Assembly: GCA_902577625.1 (NCBI GenBank)
Contig: CACGZX010000009.1
Coordinates: 1 to 37,640 of the forward strand
DNA from: an uncultured Pelagibacteraceae bacterium
Lineage (GTDB): Bacteria; Pseudomonadota; Alphaproteobacteria; Pelagibacterales; Pelagibacteraceae
Length of the DNA stretch: 37,640 bases
Direction of reading: 5' to 3'
Part shown: piece by piece, positions 25,355-34,119 of the stretch
Layout of the letters: every line of letters starts with the position of its first letter
Position numbering within the stretch: position 1 is the first letter of the stretch
Program-made: the position numbers and the translations under genes
Notes under the pieces: generated by a model
Databases searched by the model: none
What the model saw: only the letters and a program-made list of their open reading frames with translations
What the model was told of the DNA's origin: nothing

Positions 25355-26386
25355 TTAATTACCCATAGCAACTAGTTTGGTAGCATTAGTTCTAGTTGTT
25401 TTATACAACTTAGAGTCTAATGGCACTAAACCAATGTCTGCTAGGTAACCACCTTTTCCAATAGCTTTCTTTGTTGTGAATTCTTTCACAAACTCATGTA
25501 AGCCTGGAATTACTCCAACGTGAGCTTTTTTCACGTAGAAGAATAAAGGTCTAGCAACAGCATAACTGTAGTCTTGAATAGACTTCAATGATGGTTGTCC
25601 ACCATCAATACTTGCTGCTTGTAATTTATCTTTTGCAGCTAAGAAATAACTGAAACCAAAGAAACCAAACATATCTTTATCTTGAGTTAACTTTTGGATG
25701 ATTAAACTATCATTTTCTCCAACTTCAATAGCAGCACCATCTTCTCTGTAAAGTTTTTGAGGTTTTTTGTATTTTTTATTTCCAGCTTCAAAACCAGCTT
25801 TATAAAGAGCTTTAGCTTCTTTAGTCATACCTTTTTTCATTACTAAAGAATTCCAAGCATCTCTAGTTCCTGATGTTCCTGGTGGGATCATCACTGAAAT
25901 TTTTTGTTTTGGTAAACTAGAGTCAATTTGGTCCCAAGTTTTATAAATATTTGGAACTAATTTACCATCAACAACTGTATGAGCAGCTAGTGCTAAATAC
26001 AAATGTTCTTTAGTAAAGTTTACTGGTTTTGCATCTTTGCTGTAAGCTAATGTAATACCATCGTTACCAATTACGATCTCAACGATTTCATTTACACCAT
26101 TTTTCTTACATAGAGCTTTTTCTTTATCTTTCATAGCTCTTGATGCGTTTGTAATATCTGGATGTTGTTCACCTACACCAGCACAGAATAGTTTAGCTCC
26201 ACCACCAGTACCAGTAGACTCGATTACAGGAGTTTTAAAACCTGTACCACCAAATCTTTCAGCAACAACTGTTGCATAAGGGAATACCGTAGAAGAACCA
26301 ACTATCTTAATTTGATCTCTTGCTTGAGCAACAGTTGCAATTGAAAGTGCAACTAAAGAAGCAATTACTATAGTTAGTTTTTTCAT
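25355..26386 (-). CDS. pstS: Phosphate-binding protein PstS
   Basis: A 343-residue periplasmic protein. Residues 1-22 are a Sec signal peptide (cleavage after AQA). The mature start RDQIKIVGSSTVFPYATVVAERF contains the phosphate-binding GSSTVFPY loop. STGTGGGAKLFCAG and PPGTSGTRDAWNSL are further ligand loops. It captures phosphate at the outer face and hands it to PstCA. It is the first gene of the pst run, with its own Pho-type element (26467-26485) and an AAAGGAT ribosome site. Confidence 0.97.
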   Translation of the reverse strand: MKKLTIVIASLVALSIATVAQARDQIKIVGSSTVFPYATVVAERFGGTGFKTPVIESTGTGGGAKLFCAGVGEQHPDITNASRAMKDKEKALCKKNGVNEIVEIVIGNDGITLAYSKDAKPVNFTKEHLYLALAAHTVVDGKLVPNIYKTWDQIDSSLPKQKISVMIPPGTSGTRDAWNSLVMKKGMTKEAKALYKAGFEAGNKKYKKPQKLYREDGAAIEVGENDSLIIQKLTQDKDMFGFFGFSYFLAAKDKLQAASIDGGQPSLKSIQDYSYAVARPLFFYVKKAHVGVIPGLHEFVKEFTTKKAIGKGGYLADIGLVPLDSKLYKTTRTNATKLVAMGN

Positions 26387-26466
26387 TATCTTTAATCCTT
26401 TCGTTATTTATTAATTAAAAGATGACTGACTCGTATAAATTTATTGAATCTTTAATATTACAGAAT

Positions 26467-26485
26467 TGTTACACTTTTGTTAAAA
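26467..26485 (-). promoter_or_regulatory. Pho box upstream of pstS
   Basis: On the minus strand TTTTAACAAAAGTGTAACA, directed at pstS with 80 bases to the ATG. It is two 11-base direct repeats (TTTTAACAAAA, GTGTAACAATT); a third related unit, CTGTAATATTA, follows at 26463-26453. The 11-base direct-repeat layout is that of PhoB sites, and the same 19-base pattern occurs before plcP and the DAG-kinase gene. Confidence 0.82.
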
Positions 26486-26495
26486 AGGTAACTTT

Positions 26496-27104
26496 TTAGT
26501 TGTATTTTTTTGATATAATTATCTGATCAATATCAGTTTCTAGGCCACCAATACATGAAACAGGGTTTACCTGTTCATTAAGAGCGAGTTCATTGCTTGG
26601 ACGTAAAGTTATTTCTAGTTTTACTAAGTTTACTAATTCTTCTCTAATTTCTTCATCATATCTCCAGCTAGGCCATGAGCTTGGGGTTGAAAATATAGAG
26701 GTTAAATAACTTGTAGCCATAGTATATCTATAATTACTCAAATTCTCATTCCTCAATAAAAAATCTCTTACAGAATTAAAAATATTCCTACATCTAAAAG
26801 AATCTGAAAAATAATTTTCCTTCTTGAGATTTTTATTCATAGGAACAGAAACAATTAAATCAATTGAATTTTTAGAATACGAGGTAACTACGTCTGTATA
26901 AAATTCAGCTTCAGTAACTTCTAAATGATCTTTTATAGAAGGATATGAAGTTTTTAAATCTGCTTCTAATCTAAAAATTCCAATATCAAAAACTGTAAGT
27001 TGCTGATTTCTTAATAATGTTGTGATATCTTTAGAAAAAACACTTGTTGTTATAGAGCTTAACAAAAAAGCAAAAATCAAAATATTTTTGAATATTTTAA
27101 CCAT
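26496..27104 (-). CDS. Exported protein of unknown function in the pho cluster
   Basis: A 202-residue protein with a clear signal peptide (residues 1-24: two lysines, a hydrophobic core, cleavage near SVFS-K). The mature part of about 178 residues is soluble-looking, with two cysteines (105 and 184) that could form a disulfide in the periplasm. I recognise no domain. Segments worth noting are LRLEADL-like FRLEADLKTSYPSIKDHL, FSTPSSWPSWRYDEEIREELV and SCIGGLETDIDQIIISK. It lies between phoR (89 bases upstream) and pstS, and its stop is 10 bases before the pstS Pho element. A role in phosphate capture or signalling is suggested only by position. Confidence 0.85.
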   Translation of the reverse strand: MVKIFKNILIFAFLLSSITTSVFSKDITTLLRNQQLTVFDIGIFRLEADLKTSYPSIKDHLEVTEAEFYTDVVTSYSKNSIDLIVSVPMNKNLKKENYFSDSFRCRNIFNSVRDFLLRNENLSNYRYTMATSYLTSIFSTPSSWPSWRYDEEIREELVNLVKLEITLRPSNELALNEQVNPVSCIGGLETDIDQIIISKKYN

Positions 27105-27193
27105 ATAAAAAATTAATTAAAATATTAACATTAATCAAGTAAAGAATTGTTAAAAAAACCTTCTAAAACTATTATAATATAATACTTTTAAAT

Positions 27194-28339
27194 TTAAGTT
27201 TTCGCTGGCAAATAAATTTGAATTTCAGTTCCTTGGTTTTCCTCACTTAGAATCTCATAGTGTCCACGATGTTGAGTAACTATATGTTTAACAATAGCTA
27301 ATCCTAAACCAGTTCCACCAACTTTATTACTTTGTTCAAGATCTACTCTAAAAAATCTTTCTGTAATTCTAGAAATAAATCTTTGAGGAATGCCAACACC
27401 TTCGTCTTTAACACTGATCATAAAATTTTTTTCTAACAATTTACCATCGCTAATATTGCTTGATATAAAAATAGACTTGTTTTCATTTGAATACTTAATT
27501 GCATTATCTAAAAGATTAGAAAAAACAGTTTGTAATTTTTTTTTATCTCCAATAACAATTGTTGGATTTGCGAGAGATAAATTAATGTTTAATTTCTTTT
27601 TTTTTAAAATAATCTCAAAATTACTGATGATTGTTTTGAAAAGATCATTTATATCAACTAAAGTGCTTGGCCTTATATGTTCTTCTAATTCAATTCTTGT
27701 GAGTATTAAAAGATCATTAACTAAATTTTCCATTCTATTTGATTGATCAATGATTATTTTCATAAATTTTTTTTTAGCCTTTTCATCATCAGACGCTGGA
27801 CCTTCAATAGTTTCTAAAGATCCTTTGATTGCCATTAAAGGTGTTCTTAATTCATGGCTTACATTGGCTACAAAATCAGTTTTAAATTTTTGTGCTTTTG
27901 TAATTTCAGTAAAATCTTTAAAAAATAACACAACAGAATCTGGTTCAGTAAATAAATGAGTTGGGCCAGGGATGATATAAATCTTATAAAATTGATATGA
28001 TGGCAAGTCTATTTCAACATCAATATTTTTTGTTTTATTTTCAATTATAGCTTTTTCAATATTTTCTATTAATTCTGGTTTTCGAATTACAGAAGAAATG
28101 TTTTTATCAATTAAACTACTTCCAAATCTTTTTAATGCACTTGGATTGGCATATTTAATTATGTTAAATTTATTTAATGCAAAAAACTGATCCTCAAGTT
28201 CATCAATAATTACTCTTTTAGTTTTTTCTTCTCTTTTATTAATTATTGTAGCGGTATTTATTGATTTGTTTTTTTTTTGATTAAGTAAATATAGGAGATA
28301 AACTATAACAACTATAAGTAGAATGATGAAATATTCCAT
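27194..28339 (-). CDS. phoR: Phosphate regulon sensor histidine kinase PhoR
   Basis: A 381-residue kinase. One N-terminal membrane helix (3-20) is followed by a short PAS-like region (about 50-145), then the H-box FVANVSHELRTPLMAIKGSLE with His 162, and an HATPase domain with N box FSNLLDNAIKYSNEN, VKDEGVGIP and GGTGLGLAIV. There is no large periplasmic sensor domain, as in PhoR proteins that read Pst/PhoU status from inside the cell. It phosphorylates PhoB. It starts 64 bases after the glycosyltransferase gene and may be read from the plcP promoter. Confidence 0.93.
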   Translation of the reverse strand: MEYFIILLIVVIVYLLYLLNQKKNKSINTATIINKREEKTKRVIIDELEDQFFALNKFNIIKYANPSALKRFGSSLIDKNISSVIRKPELIENIEKAIIENKTKNIDVEIDLPSYQFYKIYIIPGPTHLFTEPDSVVLFFKDFTEITKAQKFKTDFVANVSHELRTPLMAIKGSLETIEGPASDDEKAKKKFMKIIIDQSNRMENLVNDLLILTRIELEEHIRPSTLVDINDLFKTIISNFEIILKKKKLNINLSLANPTIVIGDKKKLQTVFSNLLDNAIKYSNENKSIFISSNISDGKLLEKNFMISVKDEGVGIPQRFISRITERFFRVDLEQSNKVGGTGLGLAIVKHIVTQHRGHYEILSEENQGTEIQIYLPAKT

Positions 28340-28403
28340 AAATTTAGATAAGTTAATTTTGCATCATTACTCTTTTTAATGCAAATAAATTAATAAAAGT
28401 TTA

Positions 28404-29411
28404 CTAATGATTTGGTGAAATATTATTAAAAAATATTTTTGCTGTTTCTTCCCAAGTAAATTTTTTTGCAAATTCAAGACAATCATTTCGATCAACTTTC
28501 AAAGCTTTATGGGCTGAAACTTTAAGATCATTATCTAAACAATTTATTTTGGATCCTTCAAATATATCTTTAGGACCTGGAACAGGATAAGCAGCTACAG
28601 GAGTACCACAATTTAAAGCCTCAGTAACTACAATTCCAAATGTATCTGTTTTACTAGGGAATACAAAAACATCAGAAGATGCAAAATATGATGCAAGTGC
28701 ACCATTTGTTTTTTCTCCTAAAAAAATATCTTTAGGGAATTCTTCTTTTAATTTTTTTAAATCGGGTCCTTTTCCTATTATTATTTTTGTACCTTCTAAA
28801 TCACATTCTAAGAAAGCTCTTATGTTTTTTTCAACTGCAACTCTTCCAACATAAATCCAAATTGGTCTTTTGTGATGTAATTCAATTTTTTTAGGTTTCT
28901 TAAAGGCTCCATGATTTCCCCCTCTGGTCCAAGTAATCATTTTATTATTATCTATACCTATATCGATTAATTCTTTTCTCATGGATTCTGTTGTTACTAA
29001 AATTCTCTCGGCCTTGTTATGAAAGTTTGCTAAGAATTTTTCAGCCCATTTTGCTGGTATAATAGGAAAGTAAAGTTTTAGATATTTATCAAATCTTGTA
29101 TGGAAACTCGTAGTAAACTTTAGATTATTTTTTAAACAATATCTTCTTGCCATCGTCCCTATAGGACCTTCGGTAGCAATATGTATTGCATCAGGTTTTA
29201 TTTTCTTTATTAAACTACCAACTCTTGGCCATACATTTATAGACAACCTAATTTCGTTATATTTCGGCATCGGAAAAGTTAAAAATAAATGTGGTGTAAT
29301 ATATTCTATAATATGACCTTGTTCTTTTAATACATTGCCTGTTTCATGTAAGGTTCTTACGACACCATTTACTTGTGGAAAATATGCATCTGTCGCTATT
29401 AAAATTTTCAT
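28404..29411 (-). CDS. agt: Glycosyltransferase family 4, probable diacylglycerol glycosyltransferase (Agt-like)
   Basis: A 335-residue GT-B glycosyltransferase. The start MKILIATDAYFPQVNGVVRT and the middle FTTSFHTRFDKYL belong to the GT4 branch that includes lipid glycosyltransferases. The donor-binding half shows WIYVGRVAVEKNIRAFLE and the SSDVFVFPSKTDTFGIVVTEALNCGTPVAAYP loop with the conserved E-x7-E-like pattern. It starts three bases after plcP. In marine alphaproteobacteria the PlcP-Agt pair replaces phospholipids with glycolipids during phosphate starvation, PlcP making diacylglycerol and Agt adding sugar. Sugar specificity cannot be read here. Confidence 0.83.
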   Translation of the reverse strand: MKILIATDAYFPQVNGVVRTLHETGNVLKEQGHIIEYITPHLFLTFPMPKYNEIRLSINVWPRVGSLIKKIKPDAIHIATEGPIGTMARRYCLKNNLKFTTSFHTRFDKYLKLYFPIIPAKWAEKFLANFHNKAERILVTTESMRKELIDIGIDNNKMITWTRGGNHGAFKKPKKIELHHKRPIWIYVGRVAVEKNIRAFLECDLEGTKIIIGKGPDLKKLKEEFPKDIFLGEKTNGALASYFASSDVFVFPSKTDTFGIVVTEALNCGTPVAAYPVPGPKDIFEGSKINCLDNDLKVSAHKALKVDRNDCLEFAKKFTWEETAKIFFNNISPNH

Positions 29412-29414
29412 TAA

Positions 29415-30227
29415 CTATGAAGCTTTTTTTAATTCTTCGGTTTTAATTGGTTTAATTATTTCTTTATTATCTAAATATTGTTCTCTTATTTTGTCCCAAT
29501 ATAATATTTCAAAACTACCATCATAATTTTCGGCTAATGCAGTGCAAGATTCAACCCAGTCTCCACAATTTAAATAATTAACCCCATTAAAATCTCTATC
29601 CTCGGCATGATGGATGTGGCCACAAATAATTCCATCAAATTTCTTTCTTTTTGCATAATCTGAGACTGTCTTTTCGTATTCACCAATATATTTGACTGCG
29701 TTTTTGACTTTATACTTTAAAAATTTTGCAAGAGACCAATATTCTTTTCCTCTCAACCTTCTAAAAAAATTAATTATTACATTCAATTTTAATAATAAAT
29801 TATAGGCTATTGATCCAAGTTTAGATAACCATTTAGCATGTTTCATAACACCATCCCAAGCATCACCATGGACAACAACATATTTTTTTCCAGCATTTGT
29901 TTCATGAATTACTCTATTAACCATATGAATGTCACCAAAATGCATTGGAATAAATTTTCTTAACATTTCGTCATGATTACCCATAATGTAAAAGACTTTA
30001 GTACCATGTCTTGCTTTTCTTAAAATTTTTTGAATTACATCATTGTGTTCCTGTGGCCAATAGAATTTTTTTTGCATTTCCCAAATATCTATAATATCTC
30101 CTACAAGATAAAGATTTTCAGATCTTGAGTTTTTAAAAAACTCTAAAAGTTTATTTGCCTGACATCCCTTGGTACCTAAATGCACGTCAGAAATAAATAT
30201 ACTTTTGTATTTAAGTATATTAGGCAT
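29415..30227 (-). CDS. plcP: PlcP-like phospholipase C (calcineurin-type metallophosphoesterase)
   Basis: A 270-residue metallophosphoesterase with all metal motifs: FISDVHLG (14-16), LVGDIIDIWEM (43-44), MGNHDEML (83-86), VVHGDAWD and CGHIHHAE. It resembles the UDP-2,3-diacylglucosamine hydrolase group, in which the PlcP phospholipases fall. PlcP cuts the headgroup phosphate from phospholipids to give diacylglycerol. That role rather than LpxH is favoured by its partner glycosyltransferase three bases downstream, the neighbouring phoR/pst genes and a Pho element 61 bases upstream. LpxH activity cannot be excluded by motif alone. Confidence 0.85.
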   Translation of the reverse strand: MPNILKYKSIFISDVHLGTKGCQANKLLEFFKNSRSENLYLVGDIIDIWEMQKKFYWPQEHNDVIQKILRKARHGTKVFYIMGNHDEMLRKFIPMHFGDIHMVNRVIHETNAGKKYVVVHGDAWDGVMKHAKWLSKLGSIAYNLLLKLNVIINFFRRLRGKEYWSLAKFLKYKVKNAVKYIGEYEKTVSDYAKRKKFDGIICGHIHHAEDRDFNGVNYLNCGDWVESCTALAENYDGSFEILYWDKIREQYLDNKEIIKPIKTEELKKAS

Positions 30228-30240
30228 TTAAAAAACCTTT

Positions 30241-30259
30241 TTTTAACACAACTGTAACA
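30241..30259 (+). promoter_or_regulatory. Pho box upstream of the DAG-kinase gene
   Basis: TTTTAACACAACTGTAACA on the plus strand matches the pstS element at every fixed position and points at the kinase gene, 66 bases before its ATG. It shares the 98-base divergent spacer with the plcP element. Confidence 0.75.
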
Positions 30260-30288
30260 CGAATCATGTAATTCTTATTTCATTTAAA

Positions 30289-30307
30289 TGTTACAAATTT
30301 GTTAAAA
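30289..30307 (-). promoter_or_regulatory. Pho box upstream of plcP
   Basis: TTTTAACAAATTTGTAACA on the minus strand points at plcP, 61 bases before its ATG. The two elements in this spacer lie 29 bases apart in opposite orientations, one for each transcript. Confidence 0.78.
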
Positions 30308-30325
30308 ATTTTTTAAGGATTAATT

Positions 30326-31210
30326 ATGTTGTATTGTTTAATTTACAATTTGAACTCTTCTGCTGGAAGAAAATCAAAGTTCATAAATAAAGTTTTATCT
30401 AAATTAAAAAAAAACAATTCTGTAGACTACTTTGAGACCAATACAATAAGTCAAGCTAAGAAAATTTTTAAAGATTTTAATAAAAAAAATTATGATCGAC
30501 TAATAGTAGCTGGTGGAGATGGTTCAGTTTCTTTTGCAATTAATGAATTAATTAACAATGATTTTAATTTTAAAGACGATTTTGCTATAGGTTATATTCC
30601 TGCTGGCACTGCAAATCTACTTCAAGCTGAATTATCAATGAATAAAAAAGTTGATGATATAGTAAATGTGTTGGTTTCTAATAATTATAAATCCTCTAAT
30701 CTTGTAAAAATTAATGAGAATTATTTCTTTTTAATGGCTGGTATAGGATGGGATGCAAAAATTGTTCATTCAATTAATTCAAAAATTAAAAAAATTCTTG
30801 GTAAAATTATTTTCGGCATCAAAGGTTTTCAATATTTCTTATTTATGAATAATAAAAAATTAAATGTAACTTTTGATGGGCAATTTTATCAAGCAGACTG
30901 GATATTATCTTCAAATACCAAATATTACGCCGGACATCATAAAATAAATAAAACAAATATTTTTGAAGATAAATTAGTCACCTATATTTTTAAGGATTTG
31001 ACTAGGATCAGTTTATTATATTCTATATTCTTAATAATTCTTAATGGTGATTTAAGTAAAAACAAAAATGTTATTACTACTTATTCACAAAACATTACTA
31101 TTGATGGAAATGATTTGATACCAGTTCAAATTGATGGAGATAATTTTGGTTCATATAAAAAAATTCATTTAAATCTATCAAATAAAAAAGTGAATTTTCT
31201 TGTAAAATAA
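30326..31210 (+). CDS. Diacylglycerol/lipid kinase family protein
   Basis: A 294-residue member of the DAG-kinase/sphingosine-kinase (YegS/DgkB-like) superfamily. LIVAGGDGSVSFAINEL has the GGDG nucleotide loop at 63-66, and YIPAGTANLLQAEL is the second conserved loop. The C-terminal beta domain carries MAGIGWDAKIV and VQIDGDNFG. It would phosphorylate diacylglycerol, or a related lipid, using ATP. An AAGGAT ribosome site precedes the ATG. It is divergent from plcP with its own Pho-type element, and its stop abuts the convergent manC stop. The lipid substrate is unknown. Confidence 0.88.
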   Translation: MLYCLIYNLNSSAGRKSKFINKVLSKLKKNNSVDYFETNTISQAKKIFKDFNKKNYDRLIVAGGDGSVSFAINELINNDFNFKDDFAIGYIPAGTANLLQAELSMNKKVDDIVNVLVSNNYKSSNLVKINENYFFLMAGIGWDAKIVHSINSKIKKILGKIIFGIKGFQYFLFMNNKKLNVTFDGQFYQADWILSSNTKYYAGHHKINKTNIFEDKLVTYIFKDLTRISLLYSIFLIILNGDLSKNKNVITTYSQNITIDGNDLIPVQIDGDNFGSYKKIHLNLSNKKVNFLVK

Positions 31211-32401
31211 TTATTTTACTCTTCCATAAACATCTTGATATCTGACGATATCCGTTTCTTTTAGTATAGATCCAACTTGTGCTTCAATAATTTTCACTGG
31301 TTTTTTGTAGGGATTTTCTATTCTATGGATTGCTCCTAATGGAATAAAGATAGTTTCATCAGGTTTCATTGTAAAATATTTCTTATTTAAAGTAATTTTA
31401 GGTTTACCATGAGTAACTACCCAGTGTTCAGCTCTGTGATGATGTTTTTGAAGGCTTAATATACCTTTAGGTTTTACGTATAATTCTTTAATTAAGAATT
31501 CCTTACCATTAAATAAATTAACATAACTACCCCAAGGTCTGTGGAATACATTTTTCTTTTTAAAGTATTGTCTTTTATTTCTTCCATACATTTTACAGAT
31601 TTCTTTCCAAGATCCTAAATCAGACCAAGGAATATCTAATTTTATAGCGTTTATATCTTTAGTTTTTTCTAATATTGCATAGTCGAAAGACTTAGCTGTT
31701 GCTTTAGTAAATGCTTGTTTGTTTAAATAATACACATTACTTTTATATTTTGCTTTTGTTATAGCTTTATTACAGTTTCGGTAAATATTTGGTTGGTATT
31801 TCTTGAAATTATTAATTATTGAGTCTTTTCTCAAATAAAACATTCCAGAATTCCAATAACCCTTTTTACTTATTATTTGTTTAGCTTTAGCCTCTTTTGG
31901 TTTTTCTATAAATCTAGTTACTTTGGTATTTTTTGTTAAAAAATAACCAAATTCACTTGAAGGCATTGTGGGTTTAATCCCAAATATAAAGATATTATTT
32001 TGAGTGAGTTTCTTTTGATTTTTTTTGATAGCTTTATTAAATAATCCAACCTTCTCTATCAAATGATCAGCAGCCAAAAACATTAAAGGTTGTTCGTTTG
32101 GAATATCTTTAATTAATGCAGTACTTAATATAGCAGGAGCTGTATTTCTTTTTGCTGGTTCTAAAACTATTTTATATTTTCTTATTTTGTGTTTCTTTAA
32201 GTGTTGTTTAACTTGTCTTAAATATTTTGCATTTGTGCTTATAATTGGAGCATCAAATATAGATGCTTTAACTCTTTCTAAAGTTTTGCCTAATAAAGTC
32301 CAGTTACCAAAGTTTATAAATTGCTTTGCTTGATGTTTTTTTTTCTTGGGCCAAAGTCTTGTTCCAGCACCCCCGCAAAGAATTACAGGTCTTATTTTCA
32401 T
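31211..32401 (-). CDS. manC: Mannose-1-phosphate guanylyltransferase (with C-terminal isomerase-type cupin)
   Basis: A 396-residue protein. The N-terminal nucleotidyltransferase domain begins VILCGGAGTRLWPKKKK (signature near residues 6-18), then FLAADHLIE and FIEKPKEAKAK. The C-terminal part shows RPWGSYVNL and LQKHHHRAEHWVV, the metal-binding cupin of type II mannose-6-phosphate isomerase. It makes GDP-mannose for surface glycans. It is shorter than typical bifunctional ManC/AlgA proteins of around 470 residues, so isomerase activity is uncertain. The ATG forms TAATG with ilvD. Confidence 0.9.
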   Translation of the reverse strand: MKIRPVILCGGAGTRLWPKKKKHQAKQFINFGNWTLLGKTLERVKASIFDAPIISTNAKYLRQVKQHLKKHKIRKYKIVLEPAKRNTAPAILSTALIKDIPNEQPLMFLAADHLIEKVGLFNKAIKKNQKKLTQNNIFIFGIKPTMPSSEFGYFLTKNTKVTRFIEKPKEAKAKQIISKKGYWNSGMFYLRKDSIINNFKKYQPNIYRNCNKAITKAKYKSNVYYLNKQAFTKATAKSFDYAILEKTKDINAIKLDIPWSDLGSWKEICKMYGRNKRQYFKKKNVFHRPWGSYVNLFNGKEFLIKELYVKPKGILSLQKHHHRAEHWVVTHGKPKITLNKKYFTMKPDETIFIPLGAIHRIENPYKKPVKIIEAQVGSILKETDIVRYQDVYGRVK

Positions 32402-34119
32402 TAAATATCTGCGTAAGTTTTTACTTCGTTTTTACCACCTGGATGTGTTGGAGCACCTAAGTAAGCTGGTCCAACAGTTTGTGCATATTTCCAAAGTGTT
32501 CCATTTCCAAAGTTAATTTTCTTTGGTTTCCATTTCTTTCTTCTTTTAGCTAATTCTTTTTTAGTTAAACGAACATTAATTGTCCCCTTCTTCGCATCTA
32601 AATCAATTATATCTCCGTTTCTTAGTAAAGCTATTGGTCCACCTACAGATGCTTCAGGTCCAACATGCCCAATACAAAAACCTCTTGTTGCCCCAGAAAA
32701 TCTTCCATCTGTTATAAGTGCAACTTTTTCTCCTTTACCTTGACCGTAAATTGCTCCTGTTGTTTGAAGCATTTCCCTCATACCTGGTCCACCTTTTGGT
32801 CCTTCATATCTAATAATTATAATATCGCCGTCTTTATATTTTCTATTTTTAACAGCTTTGTAAGCTGCTTCTTCAGTATCAAAACATCTTGCTCTTCCAG
32901 TAAATTGCAACCTTTTTAAACCAGCAACTTTAACAATTGCACCTTCTGGAGCTAAGTTTCCTTTCATTCCAACAACGCCTCCATCTTTAGATAAAGGATT
33001 ATTGTATTTTCTCATAACTTTTTGCTTAGAATTAAACTTAACGTTCTTTAAATTCTCTTTCATAGTTTTGCCTGTAACCGTCATGCAATTACCGTGAATA
33101 TATCCACCATCCATAAGAGTTTTAAGCAACATAGGAACTCCACCTGCTTTCCACATATCTTTTGCTACGTATTTTCCACCAGGTTTTAAATCTGCAAGAT
33201 AAGGAGTTCTTTTAAATATTTTAGCAACATCCATTAAATCAAATTTAATACCAATTTCATTTGCAATAGCTGGTAAGTGTAAAGCAGCATTTGTTGATCC
33301 TCCTGTTGCAGCAACAATTGTTGCAGCATTTTCTAAAGCTTTCTTTGTTACAATATCTCTTGGTCTAATATTTTTTGCTAATAAATTCATTACAGCTTTT
33401 CCACTAGCTAAAGCATATTTATCTCTTCTATTAAATGGAGCTGGAGTTCCAGCAGAATAAGGTAAAGCTAATCCCATTGCTTCTGATACACATGCCATTG
33501 TATTAGCAGTAAACTGACCACCACAAGCACCAGCAGTTGGACATGCCTTTAATTCTATTTTTCTTAATGCGTGTTCTGATATTTTTCCTGAAGAATATTT
33601 ACCAACACCTTCAAAAACATCTACAACAGTTATGTCTTTACCATTTAATCTTCCTGGTAAAATTGATCCTCCATATATGAAAACACTTGGAACATTTAAC
33701 CGTACCATTGCCATCATTAATCCTGGTAAAGATTTATCACAACCAGCAACACCAACTAATGCATCATAACAATGTCCTCTAACTGTTAATTCAGTTGAGT
33801 CTGCAATTACATCTCTTGAAATTAATGAAGATTTCATTCCTTCATGACCCATTGCAATACCGTCAGTTACTGTAATTGTACAAAATTCTCTTGGAGTACC
33901 ACCTGCAGATTGTACGCCCTTTTTAACTGACTGAGCCTGCCTCATTAATGCAATATTACAAGGAGCTGCCTCATTCCAAGTTGAAACAACACCAACAAAT
34001 GGTTTTGCAACATCTTTTTCAGTTAAGTTCATAGCATAATAGAATGATCTTTGAGGAGCTTTATCAGGTCCTAAAGAAGTATGTCTACTAGGTAGCTTTT
34101 TTTTATTAAATTTTTTCAT
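32401..34119 (-). CDS. ilvD: Dihydroxy-acid dehydratase
   Basis: A 572-residue enzyme of the IlvD/Edd family. Cluster-ligand cysteines are visible at 54 ([10 protein letters not shown]), 127 (AGCDKSLPG) and 199 ([19 protein letters not shown]). It converts dihydroxy acids to keto acids, the shared third step of isoleucine and valine synthesis; the spacing of the cysteines matches the IlvD form. It sits between valS and manC with one-base TAATG overlaps on both sides. Pairing a valine-synthesis gene with valine tRNA synthetase may be chance. Confidence 0.96.
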   Translation of the reverse strand: MKKFNKKKLPSRHTSLGPDKAPQRSFYYAMNLTEKDVAKPFVGVVSTWNEAAPCNIALMRQAQSVKKGVQSAGGTPREFCTITVTDGIAMGHEGMKSSLISRDVIADSTELTVRGHCYDALVGVAGCDKSLPGLMMAMVRLNVPSVFIYGGSILPGRLNGKDITVVDVFEGVGKYSSGKISEHALRKIELKACPTAGACGGQFTANTMACVSEAMGLALPYSAGTPAPFNRRDKYALASGKAVMNLLAKNIRPRDIVTKKALENAATIVAATGGSTNAALHLPAIANEIGIKFDLMDVAKIFKRTPYLADLKPGGKYVAKDMWKAGGVPMLLKTLMDGGYIHGNCMTVTGKTMKENLKNVKFNSKQKVMRKYNNPLSKDGGVVGMKGNLAPEGAIVKVAGLKRLQFTGRARCFDTEEAAYKAVKNRKYKDGDIIIIRYEGPKGGPGMREMLQTTGAIYGQGKGEKVALITDGRFSGATRGFCIGHVGPEASVGGPIALLRNGDIIDLDAKKGTINVRLTKKELAKRRKKWKPKKINFGNGTLWKYAQTVGPAYLGAPTHPGGKNEVKTYADI

